Shown here: piece after piece, positions 9,135 to 17,678 of the stretch
Position numbering within the stretch: the stretch's first letter is position 1
How the letters are laid out: every line of letters starts with the position of its first letter
IMG/VR virus record: IMGVR_UViG_3300031232_000004
Coordinates: 1-63,319 of that record
From: a virus
Direction: 5' to 3' (one strand)
Length of the DNA: 63,319 nt
Position numbers and translations under genes: made by a program
The notes under the pieces: model-generated
Seen by the model: only the letters and a program-made list of their open reading frames with translations
The model's database searches: none
What the model was told of the DNA's origin: nothing

Positions 9135-11348
9135 ATGGCCGTAACTCGTGAATTTAATTGGCAGGGCCAACAGCGGGTAGATTTACCACATCTTCGCGCT
9201 GTTGAATCCGCTGTTCGATATGACCTTGACTCTATAGGATATTGTCTTGTTGGGACTACGACCCCACAAATACTTAAAGGGTTTGAATTAGTTACGACTA
9301 TAAAAGCGGTCGACCTTGGATTAAAGGTCGCTGGAGCAAAGGTTATCCATCCCCTGGCTACCGATGCTGGATCCTTTTTTAGCGTAAGCGATACTCAGCC
9401 TATTGAATCCCTAAATCCAAACATTTCCATTAATATGGTTGGCAGTTGGATTCCAGGGCAAAACAATTATGTTGGGGTAGATTTTGTTAAGAGCGCGGAC
9501 ACTTCTGTTACAGATCTTGTAGCTTTTTCAGATCCTAACACTCAAGAAGAACAAACCTACAAAGTCCCCATCGCAAGGACGGCCCAATACAAGATCCATA
9601 TCAGTTCTGTAGACCATTCTTACAACCGTACCTTCCTACCTTTATATACCATTGCTGTTGACGGTGTAGGGAATGTTTCTAGTGTTATTGATGTCAGGCC
9701 CCTATTTGGCCGTCTAACCCCTGGCGGAACTGTTTCTGGGGATGTTGTCCCCTATGGATGGCCTGGAGGTAGACCGTCGGTTGAATCCTCTAGTAACCTT
9801 GTAGCAGGGGATAAGTCCATAGCAAGTGTAAAGGACCTGGTAAGGGCTATTCAGACGAGGGTGTGGGAAATTGGTGGGGGGCCTTACTGGTATAGCCCCA
9901 CAGCCGACCGTAACGTTAGAATGATCATGGGATCGACAACGTTTACCAGTACCGGGGAAGCGTTTGAAGTAGCTACGGGGCATCTCCATTGGAAGGGGTT
10001 GTCATTTATCTTCGATAACTCTCCAAAGTATTTTTGCACAATAGCCGATCAGCTTGGGAATCAGACCGGCCTAACCGATCTTGCCGATGGGGAATGTGTA
10101 TATTGTGATATAGATCGTAATACAACTTCCAATATTACCTTGCAAAAAGGGGTTCTACTTACCCTAGGCATGTCTTCCAGACCAGGCCAACGTTTTGTAG
10201 TGTGTTGGAGGATTGGTAATAACTATTATGTACGGGATCAGTCTTGGCCCGTCGGGGGTAGCTTTGGTAAGATTTCGACGACCCTTGTTGCAGGTCTTAT
10301 CAAAACTACTATTAATGCCAACGGCAGCGATCTTACTGCTCCTATCGCAGCCAGTATTGCAAACAGTGCCCAAGGGGGCCAAACTGCAACCTGTGGCGGT
10401 GTATCCCGTAACATAGGGCTTACCCCTTCTACTACAAACCTCTTACCAGCCGGGCCGCTATGGATTGGTGGAAACGTTGGGGACCAAGATATAGCTATCC
10501 AGCCCGCTGCTGGTTATAAAACTGTCTTAGCTGCGGAAACTAACGTTGACGCAGCCGTTACTATGTCCCAGTGTTCTCTTTCCACTCCAGATACTACCAA
10601 GATTGCTAAATTTGGCACCTTGTTAGTTGGAGACATACCAACCCGGAGTACGGGGGTTGTAAATGATGATTCGACGGCGGTGGTAGCTATAGACGCTAAT
10701 GGGGCTATTGGTTTAGCTAACACGGACTCAGTGTGGGATCCTGCTTTTGGATACCCTTCTATCCCCTCTACCCCATCGGTTGATAATTTTGGTTTAATTC
10801 GTTCAAAATCATTTGTAAGATCTGATAAGGTTTGGATGGAACCAGTTTCAGCTATATTCACATCGACCTATTTACTAGGCGCATGGACCAACACATCTCC
10901 AGGGGTTTGGACACAAACGGGAACAGCAGCATTGAACCCTGGGCAGTTTGGAGGTGTAACACCGACATTGAATATGCGAGTCTTAGTGTTATCGTCTGAC
11001 GCCACAGTTGAACCATCTCCAGTGCCTTCCGATCCTTATCAGTGGATCTACACGATTACAAATCTTGGCGGCGGGGGGAATAGTGCCGTTTTGACTAGAG
11101 CGTCCGATGCTAATACTAGCAAAAAAGTATTTAAAGGATGCTCGGTTTATCTAAACGCAACTGTTGGCCCCCTCGCTGATAATTATTTTACTATTGCAAG
11201 TCCTTCACCTTTAACACTTGAGACAACCCCCATGATTATATCCTTAACGTCTCCAGAAACAAGAGACGAATTTTGTATAATGTGGCATGATGGCACTTAT
11301 ACCACTATTGCCCAAGGTCCTTTTTATACTTATATCTTACCTTCATAG
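9135..11348 (+). CDS. Large virion protein, probably baseplate-attached fibre/spike
   Basis: 737 residues, rich in Ser, Thr, Gly and Asn with a strand-forming pattern throughout. No membrane segment or enzyme motif is recognised. The N-terminus (REFNWQGQQRVDLPHLRAVE) resembles an attachment domain, and the middle and C-terminal thirds look like tandem beta domains typical of fibre or collar proteins. It sits between the baseplate genes and the glycine-rich adhesin in one rightward series. There is no strong RBS 5' of the ATG. The specific role is unknown; it may connect the baseplate to the adhesin. Confidence 0.5.
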   Translation: MAVTREFNWQGQQRVDLPHLRAVESAVRYDLDSIGYCLVGTTTPQILKGFELVTTIKAVDLGLKVAGAKVIHPLATDAGSFFSVSDTQPIESLNPNISINMVGSWIPGQNNYVGVDFVKSADTSVTDLVAFSDPNTQEEQTYKVPIARTAQYKIHISSVDHSYNRTFLPLYTIAVDGVGNVSSVIDVRPLFGRLTPGGTVSGDVVPYGWPGGRPSVESSSNLVAGDKSIASVKDLVRAIQTRVWEIGGGPYWYSPTADRNVRMIMGSTTFTSTGEAFEVATGHLHWKGLSFIFDNSPKYFCTIADQLGNQTGLTDLADGECVYCDIDRNTTSNITLQKGVLLTLGMSSRPGQRFVVCWRIGNNYYVRDQSWPVGGSFGKISTTLVAGLIKTTINANGSDLTAPIAASIANSAQGGQTATCGGVSRNIGLTPSTTNLLPAGPLWIGGNVGDQDIAIQPAAGYKTVLAAETNVDAAVTMSQCSLSTPDTTKIAKFGTLLVGDIPTRSTGVVNDDSTAVVAIDANGAIGLANTDSVWDPAFGYPSIPSTPSVDNFGLIRSKSFVRSDKVWMEPVSAIFTSTYLLGAWTNTSPGVWTQTGTAALNPGQFGGVTPTLNMRVLVLSSDATVEPSPVPSDPYQWIYTITNLGGGGNSAVLTRASDANTSKKVFKGCSVYLNATVGPLADNYFTIASPSPLTLETTPMIISLTSPETRDEFCIMWHDGTYTTIAQGPFYTYILPS

Positions 11349-11356
11349 GAACATAA

Positions 11357-12418
11357 ATGCCTTTTAATCTTTCTGGTAACGGTCCTATAGTTTCCCCCTC
11401 AACCCTTCAATATGCAGGGGGTTCTCCAAAAGCTTTGATCAAGTTTACATCAAACACATCATCTGGAGGAGATCTTTGTGTTGGCGATTTTTGCGTTACT
11501 AATGGTGCTGTTTACACCTCTAATAACTATCGTATTTTTTGTAAAAACCTTATTTTAAATAACGGTAGAATTACTTGTAATGGAGGAAACGCGAGTGGTA
11601 GCACTAGGGGAACGGCAATAGGAAGAGGATCTTTAGGTGCTGGTGGTAGTGGTGGGAACGGCGCAACTTTCGTAGCTAGTGTCCATATCCCAGCAGTATC
11701 TGGTGAGGGATCTGATGGAGGATGCCTTGGTGGTAGTGGCGGGGCAGGTCAAACAACCCAGTACGATGCTGGTGGAACACCAGCTTATTCTACCGCTGGA
11801 GGCAGTGGTAGATCTAGGTGGATCCCATTTTCGGATTCTGGCACCGACTATATGGGTGGAGCCTATCAACCTCTAGTTTTTTCGTCAGGGATTGCTGCAA
11901 AAACAACCCATGTTTCTGGAGTTTTTGGTTCTACTACATACAGTGTTAGTGGAGGGTGTGGTGGTGGTGGTGGTGGTGGTGTAGGAAGAAATCCCGCCGA
12001 TGGTAATGTTGGTGGTTACGCAGGCGGTGGGGGAGGAGGTGGAGGGGGGGTAGTTCATATTACTTGCTCAGGAGTAATTCATTTAATGAACGGTAGCTCT
12101 ATAGCATCTGTTGGGGGAAATGGAGGGAATGGTGTTACATACTCCACATATGCGGGTGGTGGTGGTGGTGGTGGTGGTGGTGGTGTTATTATAATCACCT
12201 GCCAAGGGATTCATATGGATTCATCATCATATTTGGCTGTTTCAGGTGGAAATCCAGGGACGATAGGGTCACAAATTGGGGAATATGTTCCTGTCGCTGG
12301 AGAGACTGGAAGAATTTTAATTTTAACCCCTAGTGGAGTGTTTGATAATGGGCTTATAGCTTCTACTAGGCCTGGAGTAATCATTGGAAGTGACTACCCT
12401 AATATTCCAACGTTCTAA
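11357..12418 (+). CDS. Glycine-rich tail adhesin-like protein
   Basis: 353 residues preceded by AGGA 7 nt before the ATG. Residues ~75-290 contain many GG.GG and poly-Gly tracts (runs of 8-10 Gly) separated by short hydrophobic strands such as GVVHITC and GVIIITC. This is the layout expected of polyglycine-II sandwich adhesins such as the gp38 tips of T-even/S16-type fibres. It is the last gene of the tail series and its stop overlaps the convergent lipoprotein gene, consistent with a fibre-tip gene at the edge of a variable locus. Host-receptor binding is inferred from the fold; the sequence alone does not prove it. Confidence 0.55.
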   Translation: MPFNLSGNGPIVSPSTLQYAGGSPKALIKFTSNTSSGGDLCVGDFCVTNGAVYTSNNYRIFCKNLILNNGRITCNGGNASGSTRGTAIGRGSLGAGGSGGNGATFVASVHIPAVSGEGSDGGCLGGSGGAGQTTQYDAGGTPAYSTAGGSGRSRWIPFSDSGTDYMGGAYQPLVFSSGIAAKTTHVSGVFGSTTYSVSGGCGGGGGGGVGRNPADGNVGGYAGGGGGGGGGVVHITCSGVIHLMNGSSIASVGGNGGNGVTYSTYAGGGGGGGGGGVIIITCQGIHMDSSSYLAVSGGNPGTIGSQIGEYVPVAGETGRILILTPSGVFDNGLIASTRPGVIIGSDYPNIPTF

Positions 12419-12984
12419 CATCTATTACAAGTGACCTTACAGTAACCACAAGTAATCTGCACAATTCCATCACACAATTCAGATTTTTTTAGATCATCAC
12501 AAGATTGGACCCTTACATCTTTAGTTGGTTCATCATAAAAATATCTTGGAATATCTACACATTGACCGTTTGACATATCAGGCCATTTTTTTAGATCGTT
12601 TACTGAGTATATCAAAGGTGGATTAATACAAGGGTTTTCTTTAGAATTAACAAAAATCTGTGTATCAGTCTGAACAATAGTATCGGGCTTCACTAGAACA
12701 TCTGGGGGCACTCCGGTATCAACCCTCACTGGAATGGTGTCGAGTCTAACCAAGGTATCCTGCCCCACCCCCGTATCTACCCTGGTCTCGGTCTGGGTAA
12801 CGGTAACGGTCTGGACTACTGTTACGGTTTGGATAGGGGTAGTGTCTGGATCACCCGCATCTTTAGACATTACAATACTACTATAGCCACCTCCTCGACT
12901 AGCCCCATTGGCGTCGGCATCTACATAGTTGCTAACGCCTTCAGCAGAACACCCTAACATAAAAATAAACAAAAAGTTTTTCAT
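12415..12984 (-). CDS. Phage-encoded lipoprotein with Cys-rich C-terminus
   Basis: 189 residues. A very short signal peptide ends in the lipobox L-G-C (Cys12), so the mature protein should be lipid-anchored. Residues ~48-110 are a low-complexity Val/Thr/Asp segment with repeated VTVTQT and VDTG/PDT units, a likely extended linker. The C-terminus has eight or more Cys, ending C-x2-C-x3-C-x2-C, which loosely recalls ShK-type disulfide domains. The gene is inverted relative to its neighbours, has its own RBS (AAAGGAA) and a TATAAT about 20 nt upstream of the start. A lone lipoprotein beside a tail adhesin gene suggests receptor masking/superinfection exclusion, as with T5 Llp; this is inference. 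Confidence 0.65.
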   Translation of the reverse strand: MKNFLFIFMLGCSAEGVSNYVDADANGASRGGGYSSIVMSKDAGDPDTTPIQTVTVVQTVTVTQTETRVDTGVGQDTLVRLDTIPVRVDTGVPPDVLVKPDTIVQTDTQIFVNSKENPCINPPLIYSVNDLKKWPDMSNGQCVDIPRYFYDEPTKDVRVQSCDDLKKSELCDGIVQITCGYCKVTCNRC

Positions 12985-13065
12985 AGTTTTTCCTTTATAG
13001 TAATTGATTATACGTATACCTTACCATTCCTTTTTACATAAATCAAGCATAATCTTTAAGATATA

Positions 13066-13362
13066 ATGGCATCATTACTTTTTTATTCTAGGACTTTGAC
13101 CCTTACTGGAGTATCTGGATCTGTTGCTACCGTGGCGTCAACCACGGGCCTAGCCGCAGGCCTAAAAGGCTGGCTAACTACTTCTGTTGGGGGTGGGAAT
13201 ACTAGGGTCTATATATCGGACGTGCTTTCCGCAACAACTATGCGTCTAGCGATTGATCCAGAATCCGGTGGATCCCCTTATGGTGAAACCCCGATGATCC
13301 TTACTAGTTATGCGTCAGGTATTTTGTACCTAGAAGATCAATCCATCTACAATAACTCGTAG
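13066..13362 (+). CDS. Small virion-like protein of unknown function
   Basis: 98 residues, Ser/Thr/Gly-rich with regular strands (TLTLTGVSGSVATVASTTGL, then a loop, then RLAIDPESGG). It has no catalytic motif or membrane segment. The pattern resembles the beta repeats in the large tail proteins of this window, so a minor structural or fibre-associated role is plausible. It lies just upstream of the amidase (6-nt gap). The start is flanked by AT-rich sequence without a clear RBS. Confidence 0.5.
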   Translation: MASLLFYSRTLTLTGVSGSVATVASTTGLAAGLKGWLTTSVGGGNTRVYISDVLSATTMRLAIDPESGGSPYGETPMILTSYASGILYLEDQSIYNNS

Positions 13363-13368
13363 GACTAA

Positions 13369-14145
13369 ATGATTGTTTTAAATGGTATAGAGCGTCCAAC
13401 CGAATTCGAAGTAGAAAATTTCCTTACCAATAAAGCTCTAAAGCTTGGGGAAAGGTCTTGTCGGGGACGTAAGGACGAGGAACGAGCCAAGATTTGTGCC
13501 ATTATTTTTCATACCACCAAGGGAATTCCTGGCGGTAAAGATCTCCGACCGATGGTCCTTAAAAAGGGTCAAGGCCCCAACACGAAGGCAGGGGCTAGAA
13601 CAGTTAGTATGTGGGCTAATGATACAACCCGATACGCTGGGGCACACTTTATAGTAGACTTTGACGGCTCTATCTACCAGTGCGCCGATGTTGTCCTTAC
13701 AGCTACCTACCACGCCGAATTAGCAAATGGACGAACCGTTGGTATCGAGCTATGCCAAGGTAAAGATGCTGAAGTATATGAAGCCCAGATGGAGTCTGGT
13801 GTAAACCTAGCTAATTGGCTCACGGAAAAACTAAGCATCCAACGTCAAATACCAAACAAATATCAAGGCCCTATTGAACGACTAGAAGGTAAGCTTAATA
13901 CCTATGGGGTCTTTGGCCATCGGGATCTTACCAATAGACGTGGGGCTGGGGATCCGGGGGACTTTATCTTCCAGGCCCTCAAAAAAGCCGGGTTTGAGTC
14001 ATGGGACTTTAAGGCCGGGGAAGATATAACCGTATGGCGGGACCGCCAAAGGGACCTAGGGGTACCACCAGATGGACAACCTGGCCCTAAGACCGTAGAA
14101 GCTTTAGTGGATAAGGGTCACCCCCACGGTCTTTGGGTGGAATGA
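13369..14145 (+). CDS. N-acetylmuramoyl-L-alanine amidase (endolysin) with peptidoglycan-binding tail
   Basis: 258 residues with AGGA before the ATG. The Amidase_2/PGRP fold is visible: IIFHTTKG (first zinc ligand), AGAHFIVDFDGSIYQCAD, TYHAEL, NGRTVGIELCQ, and GVFGHRDLTNRRGAGDPGD with the second zinc His and active-site region. The last ~40 residues (VWRDRQRDLGVPPDGQPGPKT) match a peptidoglycan-binding (PG_binding_1) repeat. It should cleave the amide bond between muramic acid and the stem peptide at lysis; no signal peptide is seen, so release would need a holin. No holin is recognised next to it. It is the last rightward gene before the terminator facing the NAD genes. Confidence 0.9.
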   Translation: MIVLNGIERPTEFEVENFLTNKALKLGERSCRGRKDEERAKICAIIFHTTKGIPGGKDLRPMVLKKGQGPNTKAGARTVSMWANDTTRYAGAHFIVDFDGSIYQCADVVLTATYHAELANGRTVGIELCQGKDAEVYEAQMESGVNLANWLTEKLSIQRQIPNKYQGPIERLEGKLNTYGVFGHRDLTNRRGAGDPGDFIFQALKKAGFESWDFKAGEDITVWRDRQRDLGVPPDGQPGPKTVEALVDKGHPHGLWVE

Positions 14146-14170
14146 AAAAGGCCCGGGTTTTAGCCGGGCC
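14145..14170 (-). terminator. Intrinsic terminator of the leftward NAMPT/PRPP operon
   Basis: GGCCCGG / CCGGGCC form a perfect 7-bp stem around a 7-nt loop. On the minus strand the stem is followed at once by five T residues. It lies 7 nt beyond the NAMPT stop and touches the amidase stop, so it separates the two converging units. Confidence 0.8.
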
Positions 14171-14176
14171 TAATCA

Positions 14177-15631
14177 CTACAGACTCTTCAAAGCCCTTTC
14201 TCTAATTGTTTGGAACTGTTCGTGCTTAATAAACTGACCATCCTCCCAAACTGGTTGAAGGATACTTTGGTTTTCTTGTTCTTTGGTTGCTTGATCTACC
14301 AGTTTTAGTCCACTTTCGGTCTGAAGAACAGCTAGGCGACCCTTAGCGCTATTTTTCATACCATTATCGGTAATAGGTTTCTTGAAAATATCAATCCCCT
14401 TGCCATCAATTTGGACCCATGTTGCCTTCATAGCAAAACCAAATGTGTCGCGGGTAACATATTGATAAGTATAAGATCCGATACCAAAAACAATATTACC
14501 AGAAGAAAAACCCTTCTTTTCAAGAAGGTTTAGAATTGTTTCGCATCTTTCTGGGGTAATAGAATCTCCATAGATACATCCAATATGAGAATCTAATGCC
14601 TTAAAGCTTTTGGAAGTAATAGTTCCTCCAAATACGTCCCAAAGGCATTCAACAGTGCCCTTATGTGCTGGAGTCCCAATTGGAGCGTCTGGATCTCCAC
14701 AGATAATCTTAACAGGATCTCCACTATCTGGACGAATAACAACCTTTCCGTTCCTACTTAAAATCTTGTCTTTCAAAGAAGGAATAATTTCTGTCAATAC
14801 CTTCCAGAGATCCCAAGTATCGGATACAATACTTACAACACCTTCCTTATAAATGTCTAGTAGGTTGGAAAAAGTTTCACATTCGCTATTTTCACCACCA
14901 GCACACATTACACTGTGTTCGGTTGCAGCAACGGATCCTCCAATAAGGCCAGGTTTATGGTTGGGGTAATAATCCTCAACCAAATCAAGGGCGGGAATAG
15001 TGTCTGTCCCCGTAAAGAACAGTAGATGGGCTGCTCCGCTTAAAGAAGCGGCTTCTGGGCCAGCCATTCCACGAAAAGAAAAATCATGTCCCTGCCATCC
15101 AACAAAACCTGGGTCAGCACCAGTTCTTTCGGTGGCAGCGTAAATTAGCTTTCGATACCTAGAAGCTGTTGTGGCCGAGGTACAAGGAAGCCATAAAACA
15201 TTCGACAAAATAGTTTCAAAATAATTTACCAACCAGAAAAAGTCTGGGTGGGTGTTTTCAATTGTAAGCATAGGAACACGCAGGGGGACCTTACTACCTT
15301 CGGGGACGGCCCGAATCAAAAGGGGTAAATACCCTAGATCGTGAAGAGCCTTAATATGATCTACACCGACAGAATTGGGGCCTAAGTATCCATTAACACG
15401 ATCCGCATATGCTTTGGCTACAAAAGAAATATGCTCATTAAAAAAGCTCTTGGAGAATTCTTCTTGAAGATACTTCTCTAAAAAGTATTGAAGGCCAAAA
15501 AAATAGACTTCATCTACTCCATCTACCCTAGAAGACCTTGGAGTCCAATTCGAATAAACATATTCGGTTTTTGCAGGGTATTGTCGGCGGTGATCTAGCT
15601 TGTATCCATCGATCAAAGTAACTGGATTCAT
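14177..15631 (-). CDS. nampT: Nicotinamide phosphoribosyltransferase
   Basis: 484 residues, the usual NAMPT length. Family signatures include the N-terminal IDGYKLDHRRQYP and Y-SNWTPRSSR, the central SFRGM and FFTGTDTIPAL, a SVAATEHSV active-site stretch, VSDTWDLWKV, VIRPDSGDP, and GIGSYTYQ near the nucleotide pocket. It converts nicotinamide + PRPP to NMN, the rate-limiting NAD+ salvage step. Start preceded by AAGGAG. It lies 16 nt downstream of PRPP synthetase in a two-gene operon, so the phage supplies both substrate and enzyme. Likely purposes are feeding NAD-dependent enzymes or refilling NAD+ emptied by host defences. Confidence 0.93.
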   Translation of the reverse strand: MNPVTLIDGYKLDHRRQYPAKTEYVYSNWTPRSSRVDGVDEVYFFGLQYFLEKYLQEEFSKSFFNEHISFVAKAYADRVNGYLGPNSVGVDHIKALHDLGYLPLLIRAVPEGSKVPLRVPMLTIENTHPDFFWLVNYFETILSNVLWLPCTSATTASRYRKLIYAATERTGADPGFVGWQGHDFSFRGMAGPEAASLSGAAHLLFFTGTDTIPALDLVEDYYPNHKPGLIGGSVAATEHSVMCAGGENSECETFSNLLDIYKEGVVSIVSDTWDLWKVLTEIIPSLKDKILSRNGKVVIRPDSGDPVKIICGDPDAPIGTPAHKGTVECLWDVFGGTITSKSFKALDSHIGCIYGDSITPERCETILNLLEKKGFSSGNIVFGIGSYTYQYVTRDTFGFAMKATWVQIDGKGIDIFKKPITDNGMKNSAKGRLAVLQTESGLKLVDQATKEQENQSILQPVWEDGQFIKHEQFQTIRERALKSL

Positions 15632-15647
15632 TTTTTCTCCTTGTTTG

Positions 15648-16502
15648 TTAACGGGTCATTGTTTCTACGAAATCTAAGACTACCACACCAACCCCTTGCT
15701 GTAAAGGAATAGAATCGGTAGTATATATCTTTTTAAAGATTTTATTTAAAGCTACAAAGCCTTTACTGAATAGCCCGTGGGTTACGTATAGAGACACTTC
15801 CGCCCCGGCCTCTTTTAGACTGTTACCCAGTCCTATAAAAGTCCCGCCGCCATCACAAATATCATCTACGATTAACAGATCTTTTCCATATAGAGAAGAA
15901 TCGTAATTATGACCAAAGCCTGTAATTGCTCCAGTAGAAATATCCCTTGTTTTATACCCGTTTACAATCGGGATGTTCAACAACTTTGCCACACCCGCCG
16001 CTCGTTTTTCAGATCCAGCATCAGGGGCAACAATTGCCGAAAAAGATGGGAACCTAGTCCAACACATATTAAAAACATCGTCCACCCCGTAAACTTTACA
16101 GTGATTTAGCAATGCTGGAGTCACTTCAGAGTGGGGGTCAAGGACGTGGACGGCTTTAAACCCAACAGAATTGATAATTTTTGCTATCGTTTTGACCGTA
16201 AAGAGGTAGTCCCCCTTCTTATTTAACCGATCTTGGCGTCCACCAGGCATAAATGGCAATACCAATTCCAACCAAGCCCCTGTATTTCTTTCAATATAAG
16301 CTTCCGCCCAAGCAATCCCAGCAATAAAATCAGACATACAAAAAGGACGTAAGACAAGGTGGGAAACGTTTCCTATTTTTCCCCACGTAGAAGGATCTCC
16401 ACTAGGGAAATGGATATAGGGAACATTGTCGGGGTAAACATTGATGGGAATTGAAGTAAAATTATGAAGAGTATCTTTAACGACCATATGTGAACAAAAC
16501 AT
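15648..16502 (-). CDS. prs: Ribose-phosphate pyrophosphokinase (PRPP synthetase)
   Basis: 284 residues, slightly shorter than bacterial Prs (~315). Visible motifs are LVLPFMPGGRQDR (ATP/ribose-5-P region), VLDPHSEV, VAPDAGSEKRA, and the PRPP-binding loop DLLIVDDICDGGGTFI. It makes PRPP from ribose-5-phosphate and ATP. RBS AAGGAG; the promoter lies directly upstream (16520-16548). Co-transcription with NAMPT shows the intended use of the product; PRPP also feeds nucleotide synthesis. Confidence 0.93.
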   Translation of the reverse strand: MFCSHMVVKDTLHNFTSIPINVYPDNVPYIHFPSGDPSTWGKIGNVSHLVLRPFCMSDFIAGIAWAEAYIERNTGAWLELVLPFMPGGRQDRLNKKGDYLFTVKTIAKIINSVGFKAVHVLDPHSEVTPALLNHCKVYGVDDVFNMCWTRFPSFSAIVAPDAGSEKRAAGVAKLLNIPIVNGYKTRDISTGAITGFGHNYDSSLYGKDLLIVDDICDGGGTFIGLGNSLKEAGAEVSLYVTHGLFSKGFVALNKIFKKIYTTDSIPLQQGVGVVVLDFVETMTR

Positions 16503-16519
16503 GTGTCTCCTTTACTGTT

Positions 16520-16548
16520 TATATAACACTTAAAATAAATATAGTCAA
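16520..16548 (-). promoter_or_regulatory. Sigma70-like promoter of prs-nampT
   Basis: Minus strand TTGACT, 17-nt spacer, TATATA, ending ~18 nt before the prs ATG, with RBS AAGGAG between. The -35 overlaps the end of the upstream zinc-ribbon gene. This would let the NAD operon be expressed separately from the long leftward unit. Confidence 0.6.
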
Positions 16549-16751
16549 ATCTTTTTACTCGCTACCGCTTCCCCATAAAAGTCCTCCACAACCCCCTTCC
16601 TTTTGCGCGTAGCCATGCGTCCTTTATAGAATTTTATAAAATACAAAGTGCATCCATAACAATAGACACATATAATATCTCCTTTAGGGGAAAAGAATAT
16701 GTGCCCGGTAGCGGGATGGTAGGGGCCTTTACATTTAAAGCACTTTTCCAA
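16545..16751 (-). CDS. Small zinc-ribbon protein
   Basis: 68 residues. Two Cys pairs (C-F-K-C near residue 4 and C-V-Y-C-Y-G-C near residue 28) suggest a zinc ribbon/knuckle, followed by a basic segment (GRMATRKRKG). The only possible start at the overlap with the exonuclease stop is a TTG, giving a 17-nt overlap and translational coupling. Function unknown; nucleic-acid binding or a regulator is plausible. Confidence 0.5.
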   Translation of the reverse strand: MEKCFKCKGPYHPATGHIFFSPKGDIICVYCYGCTLYFIKFYKGRMATRKRKGVVEDFYGEAVASKKI

Positions 16752-17604
16752 AGATGTCTTTTACTCCATCTAATAACGAAATACACTCATAGGACTCTAA
16801 GGCACTTAGAAGTGGCTCAATACCACCCTTATACACCATAAGGGATTCTTTTTTGAAGTTAAGTTTTGGTGTAATGACCTTGTAGTTTGTCAACACTTTG
16901 TCTTTCGAGGACAGTAGTTTATCCCAGTTCTTGTCTGAAATAAACTCCGGCTTAGTGCTCCCCAGCTTACCATAAAAACTTTCAACATCGGTAACATTTT
17001 GGGCGGCTAAAATAGGTTCAACTTGTTTTTTAGTAAGGCGCTCTATGCCTTTGATCCCGTCGGAAGGATCTCCAAACAATGCCTTAGCAAGATATACCCG
17101 GTTAGGATCGTTTACGTGGAATTCTTCAATAATATCACTCAGCACCACATATCGTCCCAAATTTGGGCTATATACACTTACCTTTACCCCTGTGATTAGC
17201 CCCCACAAATCCTTGTCGGCAGATAAGACAACCACTTCTCCAGGGATCTTAGTAACAGCAAAGGCGATAGCGTCGTCCCCTTCCATGTCGTCTTGGAGGA
17301 TATGGACACCTGGAATCATCCGTATGATAGCTGAGACCTCTGGCAGCGGATTGATCTCATGGGGGATACGGTGGGCCTTATATTCAGGCAATATCTTTTG
17401 ACGTTCCTTTTTAGAAGTAGATCCATCATAACAAAAGATAAAGTCCACCCCTTCTGGGAACTTCTTTGCAAAAGAAAGCAACGAAGATACAGCCCCGAAA
17501 ACATGGCCCGAGAAACGGCCGTCTTGGGTGGTCAGGGTTTTATGGGCAAAGCTACTACGATAAGCCAGGTTAGATACATCTACAGCTACTTTGGTTTTTG
17601 GCAT
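16735..17604 (-). CDS. 5'-3' exonuclease / flap nuclease (T4 RNase H / T5 D15-like)
   Basis: 289 residues. Acidic metal-binding motifs of the FEN family are visible: AVDVSNLAYRS (N-terminal Asp), FCYDGSTSKKERQ, DDMEGDDAIA, VLSADKDLWGL, and DPSDGIKGIE followed by the helix-hairpin-helix-like LTKKQVEPIL. It should remove RNA primers and 5' flaps during lagging-strand maturation. The start is chosen at the ATG 6 nt after a -10 box, which makes the mRNA leaderless. It is separated from the tRNA cluster by a terminator and begins its own transcription unit. Confidence 0.88.
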   Translation of the reverse strand: MPKTKVAVDVSNLAYRSSFAHKTLTTQDGRFSGHVFGAVSSLLSFAKKFPEGVDFIFCYDGSTSKKERQKILPEYKAHRIPHEINPLPEVSAIIRMIPGVHILQDDMEGDDAIAFAVTKIPGEVVVLSADKDLWGLITGVKVSVYSPNLGRYVVLSDIIEEFHVNDPNRVYLAKALFGDPSDGIKGIERLTKKQVEPILAAQNVTDVESFYGKLGSTKPEFISDKNWDKLLSSKDKVLTNYKVITPKLNFKKESLMVYKGGIEPLLSALESYECISLLDGVKDIFGKVL

Positions 17605-17610
17605 CCACAG

Positions 17611-17639
17611 ATAGTATCATATCCACCTTACAAAGACAA
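17611..17639 (-). promoter_or_regulatory. Leaderless promoter of the exonuclease gene
   Basis: Minus strand TTGTCT, 17-nt spacer, TACTAT, then CTGTGG and ATG. With the usual +1 about 7 nt after the -10 box, transcription would start at or within one base of the ATG. It lies immediately after the terminator that ends the tRNA cluster. Confidence 0.55.
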
Positions 17640-17643
17640 TAAA

Positions 17644-17672
17644 AAAGGCCTATAGTTTTTCTATAGACCTTT
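17644..17672 (-). terminator. Bidirectional stem-loop terminator after the tRNA cluster
   Basis: A 12-bp stem built from AAAGGTCTATAG and CTATAGGCCTTT around an AAAAA loop (minus strand), followed by further T residues. The other strand also gives a T-rich tail. It ends the tRNA transcript just before the exonuclease promoter. Confidence 0.75.
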
Positions 17673-17678
17673 TAGAAT

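Noticed and set aside
11930-12190. Simple GGT/GGC repeats as a CRISPR or tandem-repeat locus
   Set aside because: They encode the poly-Gly tracts of the adhesin-like protein in frame; no spacers or palindromic repeats.
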